A DNA stretch of 52,882 nt from Alistipes sp. CAG:514 (GTDB lineage Bacteria > Bacteroidota > Bacteroidia > Bacteroidales > UBA932), in NCBI GenBank assembly GCA_000431015.1, contig HF986027.1:13148-66029 (forward strand), given 5' to 3'. A program made the position numbers and the translations under genes. Positions 24,941 through 32,765 of this stretch are shown in pieces. The first letter of the stretch is position 1. Each line of letters begins with the position of its first letter. The notes under the pieces were generated by a model. The model was not told the DNA's origin, did no database searches, and was given only the letters and a program-made list of their open reading frames with translations.

Positions 24941-25828
24941 ATGATCAAGTCAATGACCGGTTACGGCAAGGCTGAGGCCGTCCTGGAGACAGGGAAACTC
25001 ACCATCGAGATCAAGACGCTGAACGGCAAGAACTCCGACGCGAACATCAAGTCGTCACTCCTTCCAAAGGACAAGGAACTGCTTGTGCGCAGGAAACTCA
25101 CGGATTCGCTCGTGCGCGGCACGATTGACTTCTATGTCAATTGGGAGCCTAAGGCCGGTGGTGTGGCCAAGCAGATCAACAAGGAACTTCTTCGGGAATA
25201 TTACGACCAGCTGATGGACTTCAGCGCCTCGCTTCCTGTTTTTGACTCTCTGTCTTTCAATCCTAACGAGATGCTTGCCTCCATCCTCCGTTTCCCTGAC
25301 GTGATGGACAACTCCCGGCAGGACATCATCACCGAGGAGAACTGGCCGATAGTGGAAAAGGCTATTGATGAGGCTCTTGCCGCCGTCAATGACTATCGTG
25401 CGAAGGAGGGGGAGGCTCTCTATAAGGATGTCACCTCAAGGGTGCGGAACATCCTTGACCTTGAGAATCAGGTGGAGGGCTTCGAGAAGGAGAGGATCGA
25501 CGCCGTGAGGGAGAAACTGATGAAGAATCTTGAGGCTCTCCAGCAGAAGGTTGATCCGTCCCGCTTTGAGCAGGAGATGATCTTTTACCTTGAGAAACTG
25601 GACATCAACGAGGAGAAAGTCCGTCTTCGCCAGCACTGCAAGTACTTCATGGACACCATTGACGGTGAGGAATATCCTGGCCGCAAGCTTGGCTTCATCA
25701 TCCAGGAGATGGGCCGCGAGATCAACACGACCGGCTCCAAAGCCAACCATTCGGGCATCCAGAAGCTCGTTGTCCGTATGAAGGACGAGCTGGAGAAGAT
25801 CCGCGAGCAGTCTATGAACATCCTCTGA
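24941..25828 (+). CDS. YicC family protein (putative endoribonuclease)
   Basis: 295 residues from ATG 24941 (a TTG two codons upstream is possible). The N-terminal YicC domain starts with the hallmark MIKSMTGYGKAEAV and EIKTLNGKNSDANIK; the C-terminal DUF1732 domain holds EEKVRLRQHCKYFMDTID and GRKLGFIIQEMGREINTTGS. YicC proteins are widespread stress-related proteins for which RNase activity has been reported in recent work; the sequence itself does not prove that. In many genomes gmk follows, but here the next DNA is decayed gene remnants, so the usual neighbour is missing. It has its own promoter. Confidence 0.92.
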   Translation: MIKSMTGYGKAEAVLETGKLTIEIKTLNGKNSDANIKSSLLPKDKELLVRRKLTDSLVRGTIDFYVNWEPKAGGVAKQINKELLREYYDQLMDFSASLPVFDSLSFNPNEMLASILRFPDVMDNSRQDIITEENWPIVEKAIDEALAAVNDYRAKEGEALYKDVTSRVRNILDLENQVEGFEKERIDAVREKLMKNLEALQQKVDPSRFEQEMIFYLEKLDINEEKVRLRQHCKYFMDTIDGEEYPGRKLGFIIQEMGREINTTGSKANHSGIQKLVVRMKDELEKIREQSMNIL

Positions 25829-25876
25829 TGGGATAATCATAGCGCGCGTGTCGCGCTCCCCACGGAGCCTTTCTCG

Positions 25877-26030
25877 TTACAGAATGTCGGGGTACTGGCG
25901 GGCGAAAGTGGCGAACGCTCCGTAGAGGGCGGCTTCCTTGATGTTGGCGACGGGTGAAAGGTGTTTCAAGGAGGCCACACCTGCAAGCCCTCGCTTTAAG
26001 GTGTCTTCCATGAATATGTAGGAGCGGGAA
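25877..26030 (-). pseudogene. C-terminal remnant of an unknown enzyme, possibly a ROK-type sugar kinase
   Basis: On the minus strand a frame ends in GLAGVASLKHLSPVANIKEA then ALYGAFATFARQYPDIL and a stop. The pattern ISRSYIFMEDTLKRGL ... EAALYGAF resembles the C-terminal end of ROK family kinases (GG-x-S-x-S ... EAALIGAA), but I am not sure. Only about 50 residues remain; the N-terminal part is gone. It abuts, head to head, the remnant of a symporter on the other strand. Confidence 0.5.
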
Positions 26031-26327
26031 ATCTGGTCTCCGACCAGTGTATTTGCCTGCGGAATAGACATCAGCTTTGGCCTGTTCCTGAACTTCGCCC
26101 TTCTTCAGGCCGTGGCTGCCGTGGCTGCTCCAGGGGTGATGGGCGGGGTGCTGATGGCCTCGATCGGCCTTCTGGAGTCGGTACTCGGTTTCACCCCTGA
26201 CCAGTGCGCCCTGATGATGGCCATCTACCTTGCGCTTGACGGCTACGGCCCTGCCTGCAACGTCAGTGGTGACGCGGCGATAGCACTCGTTATTGACAGA
26301 TTATTCGGAGGAAAGAAAAATGGATAA
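26022..26327 (+). pseudogene. C-terminal remnant of a dicarboxylate/amino acid:cation symporter (DAACS)
   Basis: Open from 26022 with no plausible start, reading FACGIDISFGLFLNFALLQA, then VAAVAAPGVMGGVLMASIGL, LESVLGFTPDQCALMMAIYL and CNVSGDAAIALVIDRLFGGK. This is the last transmembrane hairpin and helix of GltP/DctA-like symporters (family hallmarks APGV-GG, NV-GD-A-A--V). About 90 of some 400 residues remain, so it cannot transport. It probably lost its 5' end in the same deletion that truncated the divergent remnant on its left. Its last codons overlap the start of the next gene. Confidence 0.8.
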
Positions 26328-27288
26328 GATATTAAAACTCATTCTGTCTTGTGCCTTTGTCATCGGGCTTTCTGTCCACGGACCGATAGCCGATGCGCAG
26401 AGAAGCACGGCATTCGATGCGAGATTCAAGATCGCCGAGGGCGCGGATCTCCGCATTTTGGACGACAACATCTGGGACTACAGCAAGGACACGATTCCTC
26501 CGAAATGGAAGGCGATCGGAGAGGATCCGCGTGATTTCAAAAGAGCACCCCTGTTCGCGAGATTGATTAAGGACTATCTTCCGGATGTTTTCGCTTTTCA
26601 GGAGTATTCTGACCACATGCACAAAGAATTCTATCATCTTGTGCGGAATAATGGCTATGTCATTGCTTGGGAATCGAAAAGGGATTGGAACAACACGCCG
26701 ATCTTCTACAACAGCAAGACCCTTGAGCTCCTGTACGTGAACTACAATCTCTACACTCCCAAGCAGTGGTGCAACCACGGCTCTAAATCATTCACTTCCG
26801 CCGTGATGAAAAGGAAAGCTGATGGAAAGACTTTTGCATTGATAGGCACACATCTCTGGTGGAAAAGTGACAAGGCCAAACCTGGCAGCACGATGGCGAG
26901 AGCGTCTCAGGTGCGTCTCGTGATGGCGGAGACCGAAATCATCAGAGCGAAGTTCGGTGACATTCCGGTGTTCGTGGTCGGTGACATGAACTGCGAGGAG
27001 GACACTGTCCCCATCCAGCAGTTTATCCAGGGCGGTTATGTGCCTTGCTACAAAGCCGCCACATTATACGGCGACACGCACAATGGCCATCATATCTGCG
27101 GACCCTCGGACGGATATTCCGTTGATAGCCGCAGACGCGGGCAAGACCGTACCTCAGGAGCGATTGATCACTGTCTGATCTACGATCCGAGCGGCAAGAC
27201 CGAAGTCAAGGTGTTCGACTGCATAATGGAGAGCTATACTGTCGGGATCACAGACCATTACCCGAATCTGATTGATGTGAGGCTGTAG
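26320..27288 (+). CDS. Exported endonuclease/exonuclease/phosphatase-fold protein
   Basis: 322 residues from the ATG at 26320, which has a rare strong ribosome-binding site (GGAGG at 26308-26312). The signal peptide MDKILKLILSCAFVIGLSVH ends near DAQ. The DNase I-like fold is visible: LRILDDNIWDY (metal-binding N), DVFAFQEYSD (Glu metal ligand), ALIGTHLWW, VFVVGDMNCEEDTVP (GDMN/GDFN motif), SGAIDHCLIYD (I-D-H/Y-I), and ITDHYPNLIDVRL (catalytic S/T-D-H). All catalytic elements are present. Substrate could be a sugar phosphate, lipid phosphate or nucleic acid outside the cytoplasm. It probably was the gene downstream of the lost symporter and now depends on a new promoter, or on read-through from yicC. 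Confidence 0.88.
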   Translation: MDKILKLILSCAFVIGLSVHGPIADAQRSTAFDARFKIAEGADLRILDDNIWDYSKDTIPPKWKAIGEDPRDFKRAPLFARLIKDYLPDVFAFQEYSDHMHKEFYHLVRNNGYVIAWESKRDWNNTPIFYNSKTLELLYVNYNLYTPKQWCNHGSKSFTSAVMKRKADGKTFALIGTHLWWKSDKAKPGSTMARASQVRLVMAETEIIRAKFGDIPVFVVGDMNCEEDTVPIQQFIQGGYVPCYKAATLYGDTHNGHHICGPSDGYSVDSRRRGQDRTSGAIDHCLIYDPSGKTEVKVFDCIMESYTVGITDHYPNLIDVRL

Positions 27289-27362
27289 CGCTGTGGGGAA
27301 GGAAGATCATTAGTTATATAATAATTAGCCTTTACAGGATAGATCTCCGTTAGCAAATATAT

Positions 27363-27538
27363 GGGTCTTGCTCACGAGACTGGGCTGTAAGGCGCTTTGG
27401 TGCGTGGAAGACCGGGTCTTGCTCACGAGACTGGGCTGTAAGGCACTTTGGTGCGCGGAAGACCGGGTTTTGCTCACGAGACTGGGCTCTAAGGCGCTTT
27501 GGTGCGTGGAAAGCCGGGTTTTGCTCACGAGACTGGGC
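27363..27538 (-). repeat. 51-bp tandem repeat, 3.4 units, open in frame on the minus strand
   Basis: The core GCTCACGAGACTGGGC recurs at 27370, 27421, 27472 and 27523, exactly 51 bp apart. Units differ by only a few bases. 51 is 17 codons, and on the minus strand a frame stays open across all units (27325-27540), repeating PSLVSKTRSSTHQSALQ. Its only start is a TTG without ribosome-binding site, so translation is doubtful. Each unit also contains a small hairpin (CGC-ACCAAA-GCG on that strand). A VNTR; copy number is likely to vary between strains. Confidence 0.85.
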
Positions 27539-27549
27539 AAATGAGAGGC

Positions 27550-29016
27550 TTATTCGGTGTCTTGGGCGGAAGTTGGTGATAGCTCGGGTGGAATTATGGA
27601 TTCGGGGCCGGTTTTACGGGCTCCGGGTTTTATTTTGGCCTGGGACTTCTTGGGGGAGAGGCCGAGTTTCTCCAGCTTTTGGATCTTCTTGACGACACTC
27701 TGGTTGGACTCGGTCAGTTTCTTGGTCGAGGTCTCGTAGGCAGTCTGGGCCTTGCCGAGCATGGTTCCGATCGCCACATAGCTCTCCATCCAGCCGCTGA
27801 GCTGGCTCATCAGTTCCTCGGCTGTCTTGTAAACTTCGGCGATGTTCTTCTCCTGGTTCGCCTGCTTCCATGCCATCTGGATCATATTCAGAACTATCAC
27901 GAGAGTCATCTGGCTCACGATCAGCACATTGTTGTCCTTGGCCACCTGCCAGAGCATCGGATCCTCCTCCAGCATAAGCCTGAACGCCCCCTCGACCGGG
28001 ATGAACATCAGATTGTAGTTCACTTTCCGCCTCCCTTCCGGAATATACGAGGCGTAGTCCTTGGTCTTAAGCTCGTCCACATGCTTGCGGACGCTCTCAA
28101 CATGGGCCTTGGCGAGCCTTACTCGATCCTCCACCTTCTCCGCGTTGATATATTCCTTGTAAGAGTTCAGACTGACCTTTGAATCGATGATGACGGTCGT
28201 GTCGTCCGGGTAAAGCACCATCACGTCCGGGATCATCGTCCTGCCGCCCTCGCTCTTGATCTCATGCCCAGCCTCGTCCGTCATCACGCTCTGGGTGAAG
28301 AAGTGCACGCCTTCCACCAGCCCGGCGTTCTTCAGCACGTCGGTCAACAGCATTTCGCCGAAGTCCCCCTGCACCTTTGAATATCCCGTAAGCGCGTTCG
28401 CCAGGTTCCTGGCCTCGTCTCCCACCGCCTGCGACCGCTCCATCACATTGTGAATATGCTCTTTCAGCTGCGCGCTTTGCTCCACGGCCTCCTTTCTGGA
28501 CTCCTGCACGGCCTTGCCGAACTCGGCGAACTTCTCCTGTATCGGTTTCAGAAGATCGGAGATCGACTCCGCGCTCTGCCTCTTGAACTCGGAACTGTTG
28601 TCCGCCGACAGGGCCTTGAACGCATCCTTCATATTCTCAAGTTCTTTTGCATGCTGCTCCTTCTGCATATTCAAAGCCCTTTCCTGCGCCTCCTTCTGCT
28701 CCGCCATCGCCTTTTCCTGGATTTCCCTTTGGGCGGCCATAGCTTTCTCCTGAGCTTGCCTTTGTGTTTCAAGCGCTTTCTCCTGCTCCTCCCTGAGCCG
28801 GCTTTCATATTCATCCCTGGCCTTGAGTGTGCTTTCCAGCGCCGCCTTCTCTCCGGTCAGTTCCATCAGCCGCCTCCGGAGATCGTCCTCCGCGTCCTCA
28901 TATTCCTTGGCAATCCTTTGCCTTTCCGCCGCATTCCTCTGAATGACGACAAGCAGCGCCACCACGGCAGCCACCGCCACCGCCGAGATCAAAACTAATA
29001 TCACCGTAAGATTCAT
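27550..29016 (-). CDS. rmuC: RmuC family DNA recombination protein
   Basis: 488 residues. An N-terminal membrane helix (LTVILVLISAVAVAAVVALL) is followed by a long coiled coil (about 30-150) rich in E, K, Q, including near-repeats of QEKAMAAQREIQEKAMAEQK. The RmuC nuclease-like domain (PD-(D/E)XK type) follows: LTDVLKNAGLVEGVHFFTQS, GRTMIPDVMVLYPDDTTVII, DSKVSLNSYKEY, and the C-terminal VIVLNMIQMAWKQANQEKN. RmuC is linked to genome stability by limiting recombination at inverted repeats in E. coli; the exact activity is unresolved. Possibly monocistronic, leftward. The tandem repeat lies just past its stop. Confidence 0.93.
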   Translation of the reverse strand: MNLTVILVLISAVAVAAVVALLVVIQRNAAERQRIAKEYEDAEDDLRRRLMELTGEKAALESTLKARDEYESRLREEQEKALETQRQAQEKAMAAQREIQEKAMAEQKEAQERALNMQKEQHAKELENMKDAFKALSADNSSEFKRQSAESISDLLKPIQEKFAEFGKAVQESRKEAVEQSAQLKEHIHNVMERSQAVGDEARNLANALTGYSKVQGDFGEMLLTDVLKNAGLVEGVHFFTQSVMTDEAGHEIKSEGGRTMIPDVMVLYPDDTTVIIDSKVSLNSYKEYINAEKVEDRVRLAKAHVESVRKHVDELKTKDYASYIPEGRRKVNYNLMFIPVEGAFRLMLEEDPMLWQVAKDNNVLIVSQMTLVIVLNMIQMAWKQANQEKNIAEVYKTAEELMSQLSGWMESYVAIGTMLGKAQTAYETSTKKLTESNQSVVKKIQKLEKLGLSPKKSQAKIKPGARKTGPESIIPPELSPTSAQDTE

Positions 29017-29350
29017 AAACTAAATGTATTTGCGAAGCCAGTCTCTTAAAATCAAGTCATTGATCTGCTTCAGTTGGCCATTTCCGACATAATGCTGTCA
29101 TAATGTAAAACAACATTTATGTAAAATTACATAATGTAATATTACGTAAAATTCCCGTAAAATTCAACGAGAGGATAAAAAACATATATAATTGCAAAGA
29201 AACATAAAAAGTTCGGTTGTTAACCCCTGTGATGTTTGGTCGGTTGTGACAAATCGCATAAATTGCTTTTTGTCCGGTTCGGAATTGACTGAAAAATAAT
29301 TCCGGAACGGTGTCGCATTTTGGAAACTTTTATTATTTTTGCATTGAAAG
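29017..29350. other. AT-rich intergenic region with interlocking TTAC/GTAA palindromes
   Basis: 334 bp without a gene, between divergent rmuC and the higBA pair. It contains overlapping palindromes: ATGTAA-AA-TTACAT (29119-29132), TTACAT-A-ATGTAA (29127-29139) and GTAATATTAC (29136-29145), a cluster that looks like a multi-site operator. A -7-like TATTTTTG (29334-29341) lies directly before the higB start and would give a near-leaderless transcript; no well-spaced -33 box accompanies it. Confidence 0.55.
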
Positions 29351-29689
29351 ATGGCTTGTGGGAAGTTAAGATTGGTGTTGATGGAGGAAGCACGTGATTT
29401 TATAGAATCATTGCCCCGTCCTGCCGCAAATAAAATCTACTACAATATTCGTAGAGTTGTAGATGGTGAGCGTGATGCTGATTTGTTTAAAAAGTTGACA
29501 GGAACCAAGATTTGGGAATTCCGTACCCTCTATGGCAATATGACTTATCGTTTGTTCGCGTTTTGGGACACGAGAAAGGAAATGTTGGTGGTAGTCACTC
29601 ACGGAATTGTCAAAAAGGTACAGAAAACTCCGCATAAGGAGATTGCGAAAGCGGAAACGATTATGAAGTCTTATTTTAATGAAAGATAA
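29351..29689 (+). CDS. RelE/HigB-type toxin (Gp49-like) of a type II toxin-antitoxin pair
   Basis: 112 residues, phage Gp49-like HigB family: a ribosome-dependent mRNA interferase that stops translation when its antitoxin is lost. Signature segments are LFKKLTGTKIWEFRTLYGNM, TYRLFAFWDTRKEMLVVVTH and GIVKKVQKTPHKEIAKAETI, the last being the family's HGF-KK-QKTP--EI--A pattern. Followed by a HigA-type antitoxin 6 nt later, the toxin-first order typical of higBA. Base composition is markedly AT-richer than the flanking genes, suggesting recent acquisition. Confidence 0.9.
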   Translation: MACGKLRLVLMEEARDFIESLPRPAANKIYYNIRRVVDGERDADLFKKLTGTKIWEFRTLYGNMTYRLFAFWDTRKEMLVVVTHGIVKKVQKTPHKEIAKAETIMKSYFNER

Positions 29690-29695
29690 ACGATT

Positions 29696-30025
29696 ATGGC
29701 TGAAATGAAATTATATCCGTTGGAGGAGGTTCTTGATGGGCATTTTGGTAAGATTGGGACTCCGGAAAGGGACACCTTCGAAAAGGAGGTCACAGATGCG
29801 GTCAATGCCTTCAGGCTCGGAGAAGTCGTCCGGGAGCGTCGCCTGGATCAGAATCTGACCCAAGAGGAGCTCGGTAGGCGGATGGGAGTGAAGAAGTCCC
29901 AGATCTCCAAGCTGGAGAGAGGGGACGACATGTCCCTGCGCTCGATGCGCCGGGTTTTCCGCGCCCTCGGGGTCGAGTCCGCGACACTTGACCTCGGGGC
30001 TGCCGGAAAGGTCACATTGTGGTGA
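29696..30025 (+). CDS. HigA-type XRE-family antitoxin
   Basis: 109 residues. The N-terminal part (LEEVLDGHFGKIGTPERDTF) likely contacts the toxin; the C-terminal half is a helix-turn-helix of the Cro/C1 type: LDQNLTQEELGRRMGVKKSQ then ISKLERGDDMSLRSMRRVFR. Expected to neutralise the upstream toxin and to repress the shared promoter, for which the palindromes upstream are candidates. The first 40 bases are AT-rich like the toxin, the rest has the GC content of the host. It ends 4 nt from the convergent MFS gene. Confidence 0.9.
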   Translation: MAEMKLYPLEEVLDGHFGKIGTPERDTFEKEVTDAVNAFRLGEVVRERRLDQNLTQEELGRRMGVKKSQISKLERGDDMSLRSMRRVFRALGVESATLDLGAAGKVTLW

Positions 30026-30029
30026 TTGA

Positions 30030-31433
30030 CTATCGGATCTGTTTCCTGCTTGTCCAGTAGGCCTCGATCTCCTCAAGGGTCTTGCCGGTGGTCTCGGGGA
30101 CGCACTTCCACATTATGAGGAGGTACGGGACGCACATGGCGGCGAAGAGAAAGAATGTGCCTGCCGGAGTGAGTGTCTCAAGCATCCACGGCGTGAGCTG
30201 GCCGATCAGGTAGGTGCCGATCCAAAGGGCGAGGCCGGCGATGCTCATAGCAAGGCCGCGTACCCTGTTCGGGTACATCTCGGAAAGCAGCACGAAGACC
30301 ACTGCGCTGATCGAGATCGCAGTGCAGAACACGTAGAGCAGGAAGAATGTCAGCAGGAACCAGGTCGGAAGGCTCTGTGGGAAGCAGAAGTACAGGCCTA
30401 TCATCAGCAGACAGAGGATCATTCCGCCCACACCCCACCAGACCAACTGCTTGCGGCCGACCTTGTCGATGATCAGGAGAGCGATGACCGTCGTGAGCAT
30501 ATTCACAACCCCAACCAGAACTGTCGAGAACATTGAACCTTCGCCGGACAAACCAGCGTCACTGAATATCTTGGGGCCATAGTACAGCACGGCGTTCACT
30601 CCCATGAACTGGCCGAGGATGGCGATGGCGCAACCGATGAGGACAGCCTTGAATATTCCCGGCTCCAGAAGAGTCCGCCATTCGGACTTGGTCTCGCCGG
30701 CGATCGAGGCTCTGGTCTGTTCGATCTGCCTTGCCACTTCCTCCGGGGATGTGAATATCCCGCCGAGGATCCTTGCGGCCTTATCTTCCTTGTGCTTGGT
30801 GATCAGCCAGCGCGGACTCTCGGGGATAAGGAATATGACGAGGAGGAACAGAAGATCCGGAACAGTCTCGTAGCCAAGCATTCCCCTCCAGTACTCGGAA
30901 TTGAATATTCTTGTCCAGAGATCCGTCGAGGTGGAGGTCACGTCGGCGCCCTTCAGGACAAAGTAGTTGATCAGGTAGGCCATCAGGAACCCTATCGTGA
31001 TGGCCAGCTGGTAGAGCGACACGAGGGAGCCTCTTTTCTGCGCCGGAGCGATTTCCGAGATGTAGATCGGCGAGACGATCGAGACTATTCCTATGCCGAA
31101 TCCTCCTATGATCCTGAAGACAACCAGTTGGTTGAAGTTGTCGCAGACGGCGCAGCCTATGGCCGAGACGCTGAACATCAGAGCCGAGATGAGCATCGTC
31201 TTCTTTCTGCCGAGATGGTCGCTCATCATTCCGGCCGTCATCACGCCCAGAATCGAGCCGATCAGAGCGCAGCCCACGTACCACCCTTCGGCGATCGTCG
31301 TCAGCCGGAACTGGTTCTTCACGATCTCGGTCGTGCCGGAGATCACGGCGGTGTCGTAGCCGAACAGGATTCCGCCAATCGCAGCTACAATGGCCAGGAA
31401 CACTATCCGGGTCATATTTATGCTTTTGTCCAT
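30030..31433 (-). CDS. MFS sugar porter (XylE/GLUT-like)
   Basis: 467 residues, 12 predicted membrane helices; inner-membrane monosaccharide:H+ symporter type. Sugar-porter hallmarks: GGILFGYDTAVISG at the N-terminus, DHLGRKKTM between helices 2 and 3, IPESPRWLITKHKEDKA after helix 6, GQFMGVNAVLYYGPKIF (sugar-binding helix 7 motif), and the C-terminal VPETTGKTLEEIE. It starts 3 nt after the DUF4434 gene on the same strand and faces the SusCD operon, so it probably imports the monosaccharide released by that locus. The sugar cannot be read from sequence. Confidence 0.93.
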   Translation of the reverse strand: MDKSINMTRIVFLAIVAAIGGILFGYDTAVISGTTEIVKNQFRLTTIAEGWYVGCALIGSILGVMTAGMMSDHLGRKKTMLISALMFSVSAIGCAVCDNFNQLVVFRIIGGFGIGIVSIVSPIYISEIAPAQKRGSLVSLYQLAITIGFLMAYLINYFVLKGADVTSTSTDLWTRIFNSEYWRGMLGYETVPDLLFLLVIFLIPESPRWLITKHKEDKAARILGGIFTSPEEVARQIEQTRASIAGETKSEWRTLLEPGIFKAVLIGCAIAILGQFMGVNAVLYYGPKIFSDAGLSGEGSMFSTVLVGVVNMLTTVIALLIIDKVGRKQLVWWGVGGMILCLLMIGLYFCFPQSLPTWFLLTFFLLYVFCTAISISAVVFVLLSEMYPNRVRGLAMSIAGLALWIGTYLIGQLTPWMLETLTPAGTFFLFAAMCVPYLLIMWKCVPETTGKTLEEIEAYWTSRKQIR

Positions 31434-31436
31434 CGC

Positions 31437-32540
31437 TTATCGCATGTCAAAGTATTCCATGTACCTGTCGTAGAGATGTCCCGCCTGAAGGTAGGCCGAC
31501 TGAGGACTCATGAAGTGCGAGAACTCGAAGGTGATGGCCTTGTCGTAGCCGCAGCGCTTCGCCGCCTCAAGCTTCATCCTCAGTTTGTCGAACTTGATCG
31601 GGAGGAAGCGGATCGGCATGTCCCGGTCGAAACTCTCGGCGTTGGTCCAGCACTGCATACCGTACTTGTCCGCCAGCTTCTTGTTGACAGAGAAGAACGC
31701 GTCAAGCTCGTCGTAGTCGATGTGTCCGTCCTGGAAGGCGCATGCGTCGACATATTCATGGATCCCGTCGAAGATCTCGTTCCATTCCCTCTCGTGCTGC
31801 TCTATCGAGACGGCCTGCTCCTTGGTCAGGTTGCCGCCGGCCGCGTCGACCGCCTTCTTGCCGTCGATCCACGGGGAGATGAAGGTCGGCAGTCCGCCCG
31901 AGACCTCCTTGCACTGGCGCCCCATCGTGCGGAAGGACTCTATAGCGCCCTTGGTGGCACGGCTGATCTCGCCGCTGATGTACCAGCCGCCGAAGCTGTC
32001 GTACTTGCTGCCGTAGCGCTGCCAGATCTCGTCGATCACGTACTTGTTCGCCTCGACCTCGTAGGACATGTCTCCTGTGTCCCAGTATTTTCCGGAGTCG
32101 TACAGTCCGAGCCAGAACTTCATGCCGTATTTCTGGGCAAGGCGGCAGAACATGTCGATCATGTCGGTCGAAGGCATGTAGCACCCCTTCTTAAGAAGGT
32201 AAGGTGACGGATAGGTGATGAACTTGCGGTAACCGCAGCGGATGTCGATCACGGTGTCGATGCCCATCGCCTTCATGTAACGGAAGTCAAGATCCCATTC
32301 TTTCTCGCCCCAGTTCTGGTGCGGAATGTCATGCGAGATCTCGTCCAGGAATGTGCCGGTGATGGGGAGGGCATTACCGTGAGGGACGATCAGCCTGCTG
32401 TTGATGCTCTCGTCGGCCTTGAGCCTGAGGTCTTTACCGTTCTTCGAGGCCATTCCTATAGCGTTGGCGGCAATTGGAGCCGCCATAGCGGTCGCGGCGG
32501 CGATTCCGGCCTTCTTCAGAAAAGTTCTTCTGTCTGTCAT
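31437..32540 (-). CDS. DUF4434 family TIM-barrel protein, Tat-type signal
   Basis: 367 residues. The start MTDRRTFLKKAGIAAATAMA is a twin-arginine signal (R-R-T-F-L-K), so the protein should be exported folded. The rest has the DUF4434 pattern: GTFLDEISHDIPHQNWGEKE, MKAMGIDTVIDIRCGYRKF, CRLAQKYGMKFWLGLYDSG and GGWYISGEISRA (with a probable acid residue at a strand end). These proteins are related by fold to glycoside hydrolases of the (beta/alpha)8 class, and activity is not established. First gene of the leftward two-gene unit with the sugar porter, divergent from the SusCD operon. Confidence 0.8.
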   Translation of the reverse strand: MTDRRTFLKKAGIAAATAMAAPIAANAIGMASKNGKDLRLKADESINSRLIVPHGNALPITGTFLDEISHDIPHQNWGEKEWDLDFRYMKAMGIDTVIDIRCGYRKFITYPSPYLLKKGCYMPSTDMIDMFCRLAQKYGMKFWLGLYDSGKYWDTGDMSYEVEANKYVIDEIWQRYGSKYDSFGGWYISGEISRATKGAIESFRTMGRQCKEVSGGLPTFISPWIDGKKAVDAAGGNLTKEQAVSIEQHEREWNEIFDGIHEYVDACAFQDGHIDYDELDAFFSVNKKLADKYGMQCWTNAESFDRDMPIRFLPIKFDKLRMKLEAAKRCGYDKAITFEFSHFMSPQSAYLQAGHLYDRYMEYFDMR

Positions 32541-32564
32541 GGTGCTTTCTTTATGTGATAGGTG

Positions 32565-32592
32565 ATCCTTAAGTAATCCTTAGTAATCCTTA
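32565..32592. repeat. Three ATCCTTA direct repeats spaced about one helical turn
   Basis: ATCCTTA at 32565-32571, 32576-32582 and 32586-32592 (spacings 11 and 10 bp), the last two within AGTAATCCTTA. They lie in the predicted 5' leader of the DUF4434 gene, 25-52 bp upstream of its start. Phased repeats of this kind often bind a regulator on one face of the helix. Confidence 0.5.
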
Positions 32593-32620
32593 AAAGATAA
32601 CTTAGTAAATATTGTCTTCG

Positions 32621-32628
32621 CAAAGGTA
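32621..32628 (-). promoter_or_regulatory. -7 box for the DUF4434-MFS operon
   Basis: On the minus strand TACCTTTG, a full match to TAnnTTTG followed by GC-containing DNA; no TTTG at the expected distance upstream, so it may need an activator. Confidence 0.5.
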
Positions 32629-32668
32629 AGAATTTATTTCTTAAATTATTTTAATATTTATTAATTTA

Positions 32669-32702
32669 TTTGTTAAATATTTGATGAAATATTATAACTT
32701 TG
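32669..32702 (+). promoter_or_regulatory. Candidate promoter of the second SusCD operon
   Basis: TTTG (32669-32672) and TAACTTTG (32695-32702) are 22 nt apart, slightly wide. The -7 box is a full match. It lies in very AT-rich DNA, 64 bp before the susC start. Confidence 0.5.
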
Positions 32703-32765
32703 TAAAAATGTTAGGCTAACCTTTGTGGATAGATGACACTATTATTAATAATAACGCATTCTTTT

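Noticed and set aside
25436..25840. Gene antisense to yicC
   Set aside because: Shadow of the yicC coding frame; yicC motifs are complete.
27363..27538. CRISPR-like array
   Set aside because: The whole 51-bp unit is repeated, including the parts that would be spacers; no cas genes nearby. It is a tandem repeat.
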